Source: CADEEN01 sp963783785 (GTDB taxonomy: Bacteria; Pseudomonadota; Gammaproteobacteria; Burkholderiales; Burkholderiaceae_C). From it: a stretch of 64,000 nucleotides of DNA. Shown here one piece after another: positions 38,643-50,039 of the stretch. The notes beneath the pieces were generated by a model. That model saw only the letters and a list, made by a program, of their open reading frames with translations, searched no databases and was not told the DNA's origin. The translations under genes were made by a program, and so were the position numbers. Each line of letters starts with the position of its first letter. The stretch's first letter is position 1. Location of the stretch: the NCBI GenBank assembly GCA_963783785.1, contig CAWAOQ010000001.1, positions 397,586 through 461,585 on the forward strand. The letters run 5' to 3'.

Positions 38643-40603
38643 ATGAAATTGCGATCGACCCTGCGCCGCGGCGCGTTGTTTGCCGTGGCGCTGGCGCTGA
38701 GCGGTTTCGTGGCGGCCCAGCCTCGCGGGCCGGCGCGCGGCGCGGCGCCCGCTGCCGCTGCGATGGTCAACGGCCTGATCGTGGAGTTGCGCGACGCGCC
38801 GACCCATGTGGAGCTGGCGCGCGAACGGGCTCAGGCACGCGGTGCGGCGGCGCCGGCCGGCGCGCGCGAAGGCGGGCGCTGGCAGCGGCTGGTGAGCGAT
38901 CTGCGCGCCGACGCGGCCCTGGTGCGCGAGGTGCCGGCGCTGGCGCAGGCGCCGCGCCGCGATCCGGTGGGCGCCCGGGCGCAGGTGCTGCGCTTTGCAC
39001 GGCCGCTGACGCCGGAGCAGGCCGCGCGCGTCGCCGAGCGGCTGGCCGCGCAGCCCGACGTGGCCTGGGTCGAACCCAATGTGCGCGAGCGGCGCCAGGC
39101 GACCGCATCCAGTCCACCTGCCGATCCGTATTTTCCGGGCACTGATGGCCAATGGTGGCTGCAGCCGGTGCAGGGCAGCAACACCAGCACGATCGACACC
39201 CGCCTGCGCGGCGTGCCGGGCTTCCTGACCGCTTGGACGTACGGCACGACAGGTGAATCAACCGCGGTGGTCGCCGTGCTCGACACCGGCACCACGCTGC
39301 ACCCCGAGCTGACCGGCCGTTTCCTGCCGGGCTACGATTTCGTGTCCGACTGGGACCCGGTGACCCAGCGCGGCTATGCCAATGACGGCGATGGCCGCGA
39401 CGCCGACGCCAGCGACCCGGGCGACTGGGTCGACGCGGCCGACCGCAGCGCCGATCCGGTGCGCTACGGCGATTGCGAAGTCGAGGTCAGTTCATGGCAC
39501 GGCACCGTCATTGCCGGCATGCTGGCCGGCGTCACCAACAACGGCGCTGGCGGCGCCGCGATGAACTGGAACGGCCGGTGCTGCCGGTGCGCGTGGCCGG
39601 CAAGTGCGGTGCCGACGTCGCCGACATCGTCGACGGCATGCGCTGGGCCGCCGGGTTGTCGGCGTGCAAGACCAGCGACGGTGCCGGCGGTTGTGCCGAG
39701 TTCGCGCCGACCAATCCGAACCCGGCGCGCATCGTCAACATCAGCTTCGGTGGCAGCGCGGCCTGTGGCACCGCCTACCAGCAGGCGATCGACGAATTGC
39801 GCGCCGCGCCGGGCGGTGGCGCCGTGGTCGTGGCCGCCGCTGGCAACGGTTGGGGTGCGCCATCGCGCCCGGCCAATTGCCAGCGCGTGATCGGGGTCGG
39901 TGCGCTCAACCGCGACGGCTTCAAGACCAACTATTCCAACTTCGGCGCGGCGTTGGCGATCTCGACCATTGGCGGCGACGACGACGATGGTGCGTGGGGT
40001 TCACTGCTGGCCGACAGCGGCATATTGACGATCGGCAACGGAGGATTGACGTCGCCCGAGAACTGCTTGTTGCCTGGCAAGAATTGCTATTACTACCACT
40101 TCGGCACCAGCTTCTCCGCGCCGGTGGTGGCCGGTGCCGTGAGTCTGATGCTGTCGCTCAACCCGGCGCTGACCGCCGACCAGATCGTCGCCGGCCTGGC
40201 GCGCTCGGCGCGACCGCACGTCACCTCCACGGTGCCGGGCTTCGGCGTCTGCGGTGATGCCAATCCGGGCCGCTGTCTGTGCACCACCAGCACCTGCGGC
40301 GCGGGCATCCTCGACGTCGACCAGGCTTTGCGCTTTGCCGCCAACCCTGGCGGTTACGTCAACACCCTCCGCGCAGAGATGATCGACACCGCCGAACTGC
40401 GCGAGGCGGTGCGCTTGGGCCCCGATCGCCCGGCCAACCCGGCGCCTCCGTCGAGCAACGGCAGCAGCGGCGGCGGCGGCGCGATGAGCGCCGGCTGGCT
40501 GCTGGCACTGGCGCTGGCGGCGTGGGCCTTGCGGCGCGACGTCAGCGCGACCCCGCGCCTGCCGCGCAAGGCGCGAAGCCCGAGCCGAGCGCTGCGGCGC
40601 TGA
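38643..40603 (+). CDS. Secreted S8 (subtilisin-like) serine protease with GlyGly-CTERM signal (frameshifted)
   Basis: About 653 residues after repairing a missing base near 39574-39577. It has a signal peptide (LFAVALALSGFVAAQ), a long propeptide, and the catalytic residues Asp in VVAVLDTGTTLHPEL, His in SSWHGTVIAG and Ser in GTSFSAPVVAGA. It shares with its upstream neighbour the acidic insert GDGRDADASDPGDW between the Asp and His motifs, which suggests tandem duplication, but it lacks the PKD-like domain. The C-terminus has GSSGGGGAMSAGWLLALALA and then arginines, a GlyGly-CTERM signal, with a longer tail after the helix than usual. Its last 62 bases overlap the convergent SPOR gene. Confidence 0.87.
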
Positions 40604-41262
40604 TCGCGCGCGCCTTCTCGGCCAGCGCGGGGCTGGCGTTGTCGATGCGCAGCCGGCTTTCGCTGCTGGCTTCGCGCAGCACCGCGACACGCGCGGTGCG
40701 TACCCCACGTTCACTGAATGCAGCCAGCGCGGCTTCGGCGGCGGCCCGGCTGTCGTAGCGGCCGAGCGCGAAGCCACGTCGTCCGCCGCCCAGCCCCGCG
40801 CCGTCAGCGGGCAGGTCGAGCTCTTCGAACGTGACGCGCAGGCGGCCGAGCTCTTCGGCCTTCTTCTGCTGGGCATCGCTGCCGGCGAACGGACCCAGCA
40901 CGACGCGCGTACTGCGCGGCAACGTCCTTGCTCGTGCGCACCCAACTGCCCGCAGGCAGTGCGGCGGCGAGCACGCTCTCGGCCGCCTCGACAGCCGTCG
41001 CGGCAAACGGGCCAGCCTCCAGGCACTGCAATGATGCGGCTGCCGGCTTGCCGCCGGGCGACGAGGCGCTGGCCGCGCGCAGCGCTGCCGCAGCCTCGGC
41101 CCGCGCCAGCACGCGCACGGCGTCCGGCCGCACCTGCTGGGCCAGGCGCGCCGGGTCGCGCTCGCGCGCCGGCGCCAGGCCAACGATCTCGAGCGCACCC
41201 GCGCTCCAGGCCCAGAAGCCGAGGTTGGCCAGCACCAGCAGGGCCACCAGTGCGCGCAGCAT
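40542..41262 (-). CDS. SPOR-domain membrane protein (frameshifted)
   Basis: About 239 residues after removing one base near 40903-40909. A single N-terminal helix (RALVALLVLANLGFWAWSAG) anchors the protein in the inner membrane. The second frame supplies a SPOR-like fold with ARVVLGPFAGSDAQQKKAEE and GGGRRGFALGRYDSRAAAEA, the alternating pattern that binds denuded peptidoglycan at division sites. The start is 5 bp after the birA stop on the same strand, so it is likely in an operon with birA. Its 3' end overlaps the convergent protease gene. Confidence 0.75.
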
Positions 41263-41267
41263 GCCGC

Positions 41268-42257
41268 TCAGGCGCCGTCGCCGGCCAGGCGCACGCTGAC
41301 CTCGCCGCTGGACAGCTCGCGCAGCGTGGGCCCGACGCGCAGCAGCAGTGCACCGCTGTTCGACACCCCTTCGACAACCCCCTCGATGGCGCCGTCGCCG
41401 GCGGCGTTCTGCGCCGTGACGCTGAGGCCGCGAAGCAGGTCGCGCCGTGCATAGGCGGCGGCGAAACCGGCGAAGCCTTCGCGCTCGAACTGGCGCAGGG
41501 CCCGGATCAGCGGCAACGCAACGCGGTGCAGGGCCGACGGCGGGCTCGCGGCGGGATCGAGTTCCTGCAGGCAGGCAAATCCGTTGGCGAATTCGCGGCC
41601 CGGCGGCACCGCCAGCGGTGCGATGTTCAGGCCGACACCCATCACGACCAGGCGCCGCCTGCCGATGGCCACCGTCTCGATCAGCACGCCGCCGAGCTTG
41701 CGGCCGCGGCCAGGCCCGTCGGCGAGCCAGAGGTCGTTCGGCCACTTCAGCAGCAGCCGTGGCGCGCGGCCCGGCTCGGGAGGTTCCAGCGCGTCGGCCA
41801 GCGCCACGCCGACCGCCAGCGACAGACCCGACCAGTCGCGCGGTGCCATCGGCAGACCGAGCGAAAACGTCAACGATGCGCCTGGGCCGGACTGCCAGCT
41901 GCGGCCCAGGCGGCCGCGGCCGAGCGTCTGGTGCTCGGCCACCAGCAGCGTGGGTTGGGTGTCGTTGGCGCGACGACCGAACGGGCCGCTCGGCTCCTCG
42001 GCGGTGCTGCCCTGCGAGTGCAATGCCTGCAACTCGCCCGGCGTGGTGATCGGGGCATTGTGGCGGCCGCCCCACTCGCGGGCGCGCTCGAGCAGCACAC
42101 TGTTGGTCGACTCGGTGCGTGCCAGCACCTCGATCGACAACCCGGGCAGGTGAGGCTCGAGTTGTTGCCACAGCGCCTCGGCCCGCCACTGCATGTGGGC
42201 GGGCGGCGACGCAGGCGCCGGGCCGGCCACAGGCGGTGTCGCGCTGGAATCGGTCAT
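41268..42257 (-). CDS. birA: Biotin--[acetyl-CoA-carboxylase] ligase
   Basis: 329 residues. The ligase core shows the class signatures: ARTESTNSVLLERA, LVAEHQTLGRGRLGRSWQSG (the biotinyl-AMP loop GRGRxGR) and LKWPNDLWLADG, followed by VLIETVAIGRRRLVVMGVGL. There is no N-terminal helix-turn-helix, so this is a monofunctional enzyme without the repressor role of the E. coli protein. It attaches biotin to the carboxyl carrier protein of acetyl-CoA carboxylase. A proline- and alanine-rich N-terminal extension of about 25 residues precedes the domain. Confidence 0.92.
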   Translation of the reverse strand: MTDSSATPPVAGPAPASPPAHMQWRAEALWQQLEPHLPGLSIEVLARTESTNSVLLERAREWGGRHNAPITTPGELQALHSQGSTAEEPSGPFGRRANDTQPTLLVAEHQTLGRGRLGRSWQSGPGASLTFSLGLPMAPRDWSGLSLAVGVALADALEPPEPGRAPRLLLKWPNDLWLADGPGRGRKLGGVLIETVAIGRRRLVVMGVGLNIAPLAVPPGREFANGFACLQELDPAASPPSALHRVALPLIRALRQFEREGFAGFAAAYARRDLLRGLSVTAQNAAGDGAIEGVVEGVSNSGALLLRVGPTLRELSSGEVSVRLAGDGA

Positions 42258-42276
42258 CTCGAGGCGAGGGTTGGCA

Positions 42277-42798
42277 TCAACGCTTGGGCGCCAGCAGGGT
42301 GCCGCGACAGCCGCGCGTGCCGCAACGGCAGACGTACTGCTTCTTCAGCGCCGGCGTGTAGCGTTCGTCGATGGTCAGGCCATAGTCGTAGAACAGCTCT
42401 TCGCCGGGTGCGATCTTGCGCAGCGCCTTGATGAAGACCCGGCCATCCTGCTCGTCGGCTTCGCAGTTGGGGCTGCAGGCGTGGTTGATCCAGCGTGCCG
42501 CGTTGCCGCCGACGTTGGCATCGATGACATGCCGGTCGTCGATGTGGAAGTAGAAGGTGTGGTTGGGGTCCTTCGGGTCGTGCGGATGGCGGCGAAGCGC
42601 CTCGCGCCAGGTGATCACCTCGCCGGTGTACTCGATCACCGTTTCGCCCTTGGCCAGCGGCCGCAACGCGAACACGCCCTTGCCGTGGATGCCCGAGCGT
42701 CGCACCTGGATGCGTCGCCCGGCAGCGCGTGGTTTCGGGCGCAAGGAGCGGCGGTCGTCGGTGTCGGCAATGGGCCTTGCTTGCGAGTCGGTTTTCAT
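42277..42798 (-). CDS. SET-domain protein-lysine methyltransferase
   Basis: 173 residues from the ATG at 42798; an in-frame ATG at 42816 would add MDSMYR. The SET domain is complete: GIHGKGVFALRPLAKGE, VIEYTGEVITW, RWINHACSPNCEADE with the NHxCxPNC motif, and ELFYDYGLT with the catalytic Tyr. It is followed by a post-SET cysteine cluster, YVCRCGTRGCRG. SET proteins transfer methyl from SAM to lysine; bacterial members have few known targets. It is divergent from topB across a 29 bp alternating purine-pyrimidine tract. Confidence 0.85.
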   Translation of the reverse strand: MKTDSQARPIADTDDRRSLRPKPRAAGRRIQVRRSGIHGKGVFALRPLAKGETVIEYTGEVITWREALRRHPHDPKDPNHTFYFHIDDRHVIDANVGGNAARWINHACSPNCEADEQDGRVFIKALRKIAPGEELFYDYGLTIDERYTPALKKQYVCRCGTRGCRGTLLAPKR

Positions 42799-42818
42799 TC
42801 TGTACATTGAATCCATGG

Positions 42819-42847
42819 GTGCGCGCGCGTGTATGTGCGTGCGCGCG
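42819..42847. other. 29 bp alternating purine-pyrimidine tract (Z-DNA-prone) between SET gene and topB
   Basis: Every base from 42819 to 42847 alternates purine and pyrimidine, mostly GC and GT steps with one TA step in the middle. Such tracts flip to left-handed DNA under negative supercoiling. It sits in the 123 bp divergent intergenic region, 21 bp before the SET start and 74 bp before the topoisomerase gene start. The sequence property is seen directly; any regulatory role is inference. Confidence 0.75.
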
Positions 42848-42921
42848 AGACGACGGATTGTATGTAGGTCAGCCCGTGCCGCCGAGACAGCGGTGGGGGC
42901 CGAGGCCGGAAAGACACCAAT

Positions 42922-45487
<2,566 letters not shown>

Positions 45488-45514
45488 GCCTCGAACCAGC
45501 CAGGGAGTCTTCCG

Positions 45515-46333
45515 ATGATCAGATCGATTCGCGCGCGCATCGCGCTTCTCGGTGCGCTGTGGGTGGCGTGCCCGTGGGCCCATGCCCTGGTCTTCGCCGT
45601 CAACGAGGGCGTGACCTACCGGGTCTCCAACGACGAGATCCGTGCGCGCTATGCGTTGATCGCGGCCGACCTGTCCAAGCTGCTGCGGCAGCCGGTCAGT
45701 GTCGAACCGATCGGCGACTACCCGACGCTGCGCAAGGGTCTCGAAGGCAAGGCCTACGACATCGCGCTGGTGCACCCGGCGCATGTGTCGATCGGCGCCA
45801 TCAAGAACAGCGGCTACCGCCTGGTGGCGGTGGCCAAGGGCTTCGAGAAATACCAGGCCAACTTCCTCGTGCGCGCCGACTCGCCGCTGAAATCGCTGGC
45901 CGAACTCGAGGGCAGGCGCCTGGGTGCGCCCGACGAGGACTCGATCACTTCCTGGATGGTGCGGGCGACGCTGCGCGACGCGCGCGTGGACCTCAAGAAC
46001 GTCAGCATGACCTACACGCGCTACCAGGACGCGGTGCCGTTCTTCGTCGAGAACTCGCTGACCCATGCCGGTGCCACGGCGGCCGCCAGCGTCATCAAGG
46101 ACTGGCAGGCCAAGGGTGGCAAGGTGCTGGCGCAGTCCAAGCAGGTGCCGATCAAGCACGTCATCGCCGCGCCTTCGCTGAGCGCGGAGCAGGTGGCCAG
46201 CGTGCGCGAGTACCTGGTGGCGCTCGACGCGAGCGATGAGGGGCGCAAGAAGCTCGAGCCGAGCAAGCTGCGCGGCTTCGCGGTCTACGACGAAGCCGAG
46301 ATGATGGCCCTGGGCAAGTGGCTCGGGCTCTGA
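45515..46333 (+). CDS. PhnD-like phosphate/phosphonate ABC transporter substrate-binding protein
   Basis: 272 residues with a signal peptide (RIALLGALWVACPWAHA). The body is a type II periplasmic binding fold with YDIALVHPAHVSIGAIK, EGRRLGAPDEDSITSWMVRA and ENSLTHAGATAAASVIKDWQ, as in the PhnD/SsuA/TauA group. No permease or ATPase gene is adjacent, so the ligand and transporter are unknown; orphan members sometimes act as sensor or ligand-delivery proteins. It starts 27 bp after topB with GGGAG as ribosome-binding site. Confidence 0.8.
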   Translation: MIRSIRARIALLGALWVACPWAHALVFAVNEGVTYRVSNDEIRARYALIAADLSKLLRQPVSVEPIGDYPTLRKGLEGKAYDIALVHPAHVSIGAIKNSGYRLVAVAKGFEKYQANFLVRADSPLKSLAELEGRRLGAPDEDSITSWMVRATLRDARVDLKNVSMTYTRYQDAVPFFVENSLTHAGATAAASVIKDWQAKGGKVLAQSKQVPIKHVIAAPSLSAEQVASVREYLVALDASDEGRKKLEPSKLRGFAVYDEAEMMALGKWLGL

Positions 46334-46381
46334 CGCTGGCCGGCGGCCGCGACGGATGACGCCGGGCCGCGGGCCGTCACC

Positions 46382-47370
46382 ATGAGCGCGGCGGTCTTCT
46401 ACAAGCTGCTGGCGATATTCCTGCACGGTCGCGCTGGGCTGGCTGGCCGGGCGCATGCGCTGGCTGGGCTCGGGCACCGACAGCAGCGACCCCGCGCGTG
46501 TGCTCAGCAACGCCGCGTTCTTCATCTTCGTGCCGGCCCTGCTGTTTCGCACCACGGTGCGGCTGGACTTCGCGACGATGCCCTGGCGCAGCGTGTGGGC
46601 CTATTTCGTGCCGGTGGTGGCGCTGGCGCTCGCCGTCTATGTCTGGCAGCGCGCTCGCGGCGCGGCGCAACGGCATGGCGCGGCGGCGCCCGCCGTGCGC
46701 GCTCTGTCGGCCAGCTTCGGCAATTCGGTGCAGCTGGGCATTCCGCTGGCCGCGGCGCTGTTCGGCGAAGCCGGTCTGGCGATCCACATTCCGCTGGTCA
46801 GCCTGCACGCGCTGTTCATGCTCTCGCTGGCCACCGCGCTGGCCGAGATCGATCAGGCACGCGTGCCGATGCCGGGGCGCCCGCCGTCGTCGCTCGGCGC
46901 CACGATGACCGCGACGGTGCGCAACACGGTGATCCATCCGGTGGTGCTGCCGGTGCTGGCCGGTCTGGCCTGGAATGCCACCGGCCTCGGCCTGAACGCG
47001 GTGGTCGACGAGACCCTGGCCCTGCTCGGTTCGGCGGTGGTGCCGATTTGCCTGGTGCTGATCGGCCTGTCACTGGCCTACTACGGCGTGCAAGGCCACT
47101 TGCGCGGTGCGATGGGCCTGTCGCTGGTCAAGCTGGTGGTTCAACCTGCGCTGGTGCTGCTGGTCGCGCATTGGGGCTTCGGCCTCTCGGGCGTGCCGCT
47201 GGCCGTGGTGGTGATGATGGCCGCTCTGCCGGTGGGCAGCAACCCGCTGATCTTTGCGCAGCGCTATGCGCACGTTGCCGGCCGAAACCACGGCGGCGAT
47301 CGTGTTCTCGACCATCGCCTTCGTGGCCACTGCGGCGGTCTGGCTGGCGCTGCTGGCGCGCTGGGACTGA
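46382..47370 (+). CDS. AEC family transporter (two frameshifts)
   Basis: About 328 residues after removing one base at 46427-46428 and one at 47271. Three frames give MSAAVFYKLLAIFLH, then the main body with LSNAAFFIFVPALLFRTTV, ASFGNSVQLGIPLAAALFGE, NTVIHPVVLPVLAGLAWNAT and MMAALPVGSNPLIFAQRYA, and finally IVFSTIAFVATAAVWLALLA before the stop. About ten helices are visible, the fold of auxin-efflux-carrier-type permeases; the substrate is unknown. proA starts 14 bp downstream. Without the repair the ORF appears to run on into proA, which is an artefact. Confidence 0.85.
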
Positions 47371-47372
47371 GA

Positions 47373-47378
47373 CACAAT
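47373..47378 (+). promoter_or_regulatory. -10-like element abutting proA
   Basis: CACAAT ends 6 bases before the proA ATG at 47385, giving a leaderless spacing like that of pgk. Confidence 0.3.
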
Positions 47379-47384
47379 TGCGCC

Positions 47385-48665
47385 ATGCAGGTCAACGACA
47401 TCACCGCCTACATGGCCCACGTCGGTGCCGCCGCGCGCACCGCCTCGCGGGAAATGGCCGCGGCGTCGACCGCGGCCAAGAATGCGGCGCTGCGCGGCCT
47501 GGCCGGACGGTTGCGCGAGCAGGGCGGCGCGCTGCAGGCAGCCAACGCGCAGGACATCGATGCGGCCGAGCGCGCCGGTCTGGCGGCACCGCTGCTCGAC
47601 CGCCTGCGACTGACGCCCGCGGTGCTCGAGACGGTGGCCGAGGGCTGCGAACAGCTCGCGGCGATGCCCGACCCGGTGGGCGAGATCAGTGGCGTCAAGC
47701 GACGCCCGAGCGGCATCAGCGTGGGCCAGATGCGGGTGCCGCTGGGCGTGTTCGGCATGGTCTACGAGAGCCGGCCGAACGTGACCATCGAAGCCGCCTC
47801 GCTGGCCATCAAGAGCGGCAACGCGGCGATCCTGCGCGGCGGCTCCGAAGCGATCCACAGCAACCTCGCGCTGTCGCGGGAGGTGCAGGCGGCGTTGATC
47901 GAGGCTGGCCTGCCGCCCGAGGCGGTGCAATTGGTCGCCACCACCGACCGCGCCGCGGTCGGTCGCCTGATCGCGATGCCCGAGTACGTCGACGTGATCA
48001 TCCCGCGCGGCGGCAAGGGGCTGATCGAGCGCATCGCGGCCGAGGCCAAGGTGCCGGTGATCAAGCACCTCGACGGCAACTGCCACGTGTATGTCGATGG
48101 CGAGGTCGACCTCGAGCTGGCGGTGCGCGTGACCGACAACGCCAAGACGCAGAAATACAGCCCGTGCAATGCGGCCGAGTCGCTGCTCGTGCACCGTGAC
48201 GTCGCAGCGGCCTTCCTGCCCAGGATCGGCGCCGTCTTCGCGTCCAAGGGTGTCGAGATGCGCTGCTGCCCGGCGAGCAAGGCCCTGCTCGGTGCGATAC
48301 CGGGCGCGGAGGTGGTCGACGCCAGCGAAGCCGACTGGTCCGAGGAGTACCTGGCGCCGATCATCAGCGTCAAGGTCGTGGCCTCACTGGACGAAGCCCT
48401 GGCCCACATCGACCGCCATGGCTCGCACCACACCGACGCGATCCTGACCACCAATCATGTCAACGCCATGCGCTTCCTGCGCGAGGTCGACTCGGCCAGC
48501 GTGATGGTCAATGCCAGCACCCGCTTTGCCGATGGCTTCGAGTACGGACTGGGCGCCGAAATCGGCATCAGCACCGACAAGTTCCACGCCCGCGGACCGG
48601 TCGGCCTCGAGGGCCTGACCTCGCTGAAGTGGATCGTGCTCGGCGAGGGACAGACCCGGTCCTGA
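47385..48665 (+). CDS. proA: Gamma-glutamyl phosphate reductase (glutamate-5-semialdehyde dehydrogenase)
   Basis: 426 residues and uninterrupted. Family segments include VPLGVFGMVYESRPNVTIEA, SGNAAILRGGSEAIHSNLAL, DVIIPRGGKGLIERIA, VIKHLDGNCHVYVD and the catalytic-cysteine region YSPCNAAESLLVH, ending with GLGAEIGISTDKFHARGPVG and LTSLKWIVLGEGQTRS. It reduces gamma-glutamyl phosphate to glutamate semialdehyde in proline synthesis. proB is not adjacent. A palindrome lies 57 bp downstream. Confidence 0.97.
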   Translation: MQVNDITAYMAHVGAAARTASREMAAASTAAKNAALRGLAGRLREQGGALQAANAQDIDAAERAGLAAPLLDRLRLTPAVLETVAEGCEQLAAMPDPVGEISGVKRRPSGISVGQMRVPLGVFGMVYESRPNVTIEAASLAIKSGNAAILRGGSEAIHSNLALSREVQAALIEAGLPPEAVQLVATTDRAAVGRLIAMPEYVDVIIPRGGKGLIERIAAEAKVPVIKHLDGNCHVYVDGEVDLELAVRVTDNAKTQKYSPCNAAESLLVHRDVAAAFLPRIGAVFASKGVEMRCCPASKALLGAIPGAEVVDASEADWSEEYLAPIISVKVVASLDEALAHIDRHGSHHTDAILTTNHVNAMRFLREVDSASVMVNASTRFADGFEYGLGAEIGISTDKFHARGPVGLEGLTSLKWIVLGEGQTRS

Positions 48666-48721
48666 CACCTTCGGGGCCCCGCGCAGCAGCCCGGCCACGC
48701 CCTGAGCCGCGGGCGACCTCT

Positions 48722-48747
48722 CGATCCCCGGGAGATCCCGGGGATCG
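48722..48747. repeat. 26 bp perfect palindrome after proA
   Basis: Two 12-base arms, CGATCCCCGGGA at 48722-48733 and its exact complement at 48736-48747, are separated by GA. No T run follows on either strand, so it is not a standard intrinsic terminator; it may stabilise the proA transcript end or bind a protein. Confidence 0.6.
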
Positions 48748-48780
48748 GCAAGGCGGCGGCTTCGTGTTGCAATCGCGCAC

Positions 48781-49659
48781 ATGTCGGATTCGCCGTCGAC
48801 CCTGCCCCGCTCGGAAAACCTGGTGCACGTGCGTGCGCCGCGCATCGACCGCACCGATCCCGCGCTGCGTGAACACATCGTGCGGCTGCAGGCGCTGCGC
48901 GATCCCGCGCAGTGGCAGGCCGGGGCGCTCGCGCTGATGCTCACGCCCGAGAGCAAACGTGAACGCGCGGTGTGGTTTGCCGAGGCGCGCGACGTTCCGG
49001 ACGCCGAGCACGTGCTCGACGATGCGCTGGCGTTGCCACCGTCGCACCGGCTGCCCTGGTTCGAGCACTTCGCGCGCTTGCTGGCACCGGGGCCGGTGGT
49101 GCTGCGCCAGGCGCTGATCAGCGCGGCGCGGCGGGTGATGACGGCCGACGGCATGGTCCACCAGATCGACCAGCTGCGCTGGGTGGCGCTGCGTCACCTG
49201 CTGGCCGGCAGCGCCGTGGCGCCGCCCGCGGCCGCCGGGACCGATCTGGATCAGATCGACGACGCACAGGCGCAAAAAGTCTGCGAGTTCAGCGCCTTCC
49301 TTTCGCAACTGGTACCGGCGCCCGAACTGACGCTCGACCTGACTGGCCACGAATCGCCCAGCCAGGTCTGGTACGACACCGTGATCGCGCCGTGGCGCGA
49401 CCGTTTCACGCTGCCGCCGCGCGAGCGGCATGACATCGACGCCACTCTGCGCGCGCTGCGCGTGCTGCAGACGCTGCCATGGCTGCTGCGCCCGGTGCTG
49501 GTGCGCAGCTGGTTCGACGCCGCGCGGGCGCTGACCGAAGGCCCGGCACTGCACGCGACGGCTGCCGACGCGCTGCGACTGAGCTGCATTCTGCTGGATT
49601 CCCCTGTGCCGCCCGAATTGGCGCGCCAGTACATTGAGGTGGAAGCGGCCCGCCACTGA
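48781..49659 (+). CDS. Conserved-looking protein of unknown function, possibly TerB-like helical
   Basis: 292 residues, uninterrupted, with codon use like its neighbours, so it is probably a real gene. No signal peptide or membrane helix is visible. The composition is helical and rich in Arg, Leu and Ala. The segment HFARLLAPGPVVLRQALISA with RRVMTADGMVHQIDQLRW is reminiscent of TerB-type four-helix domains, where an xADG turn binds or resembles a metal site, but this is only a weak impression. The start ATG is 115 bp after proA; the cytochrome c gene follows 39 bp later. Confidence 0.55.
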   Translation: MSDSPSTLPRSENLVHVRAPRIDRTDPALREHIVRLQALRDPAQWQAGALALMLTPESKRERAVWFAEARDVPDAEHVLDDALALPPSHRLPWFEHFARLLAPGPVVLRQALISAARRVMTADGMVHQIDQLRWVALRHLLAGSAVAPPAAAGTDLDQIDDAQAQKVCEFSAFLSQLVPAPELTLDLTGHESPSQVWYDTVIAPWRDRFTLPPRERHDIDATLRALRVLQTLPWLLRPVLVRSWFDAARALTEGPALHATAADALRLSCILLDSPVPPELARQYIEVEAARH

Positions 49660-49698
49660 GAGTCGGGCCGGCGGCCCATCAGCCCAGGAGACATTGCC

Positions 49699-50028
49699 AT
49701 GCGATTGCGCCTATCTGCCATGCTGCCGTTGGCAGCCACCCTGGCGGTCGGAATGCCGGCGTTGCCCGCGGCGGCGCAGGATGCCGGCGCGCTGCGCCTG
49801 AAGGCGCTCGCGGCCACCTGCGCCAACTGCCACGGCACTCAGGGCCGCGCTGTCGATGGCGCGGCCGTGCCAGGCTTGGCGGGCATGCCGGCGGCCTACA
49901 TGGTCGAGCAGGTGAAAGCCTTCAAGTCCGGCGCGCGGCCGGCCACGGTGATGCATCAGCTGGCCAAGGGTTACAGCGACGCGCAGATCGAGCAAGTGGC
50001 CGCATACTTCGCGGCGCAGAAGAAGTGA
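49699..50028 (+). CDS. Periplasmic class I cytochrome c (partner of flavocytochrome c)
   Basis: 109 residues with a signal peptide (LPLAATLAVGMPALPAAAQ) and one haem site CANCH at about residues 41-45; the likely sixth ligand is a Met in GLAGMPAAYM or VMHQLAKGY. It precedes a flavocytochrome c flavoprotein gene by 11 bp, and such pairs form sulfide dehydrogenase in the periplasm. The ATG has AGGAG upstream. Confidence 0.9.
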   Translation: MRLRLSAMLPLAATLAVGMPALPAAAQDAGALRLKALAATCANCHGTQGRAVDGAAVPGLAGMPAAYMVEQVKAFKSGARPATVMHQLAKGYSDAQIEQVAAYFAAQKK

Positions 50029-50039
50029 AGGGGCCGACC

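Noticed and set aside
46455..48665. Apparent fusion of an AEC transporter to ProA
   Set aside because: The join is caused by a single extra base near 47271. With it removed the transporter ends at 47370 and proA has its own ATG at 47385.
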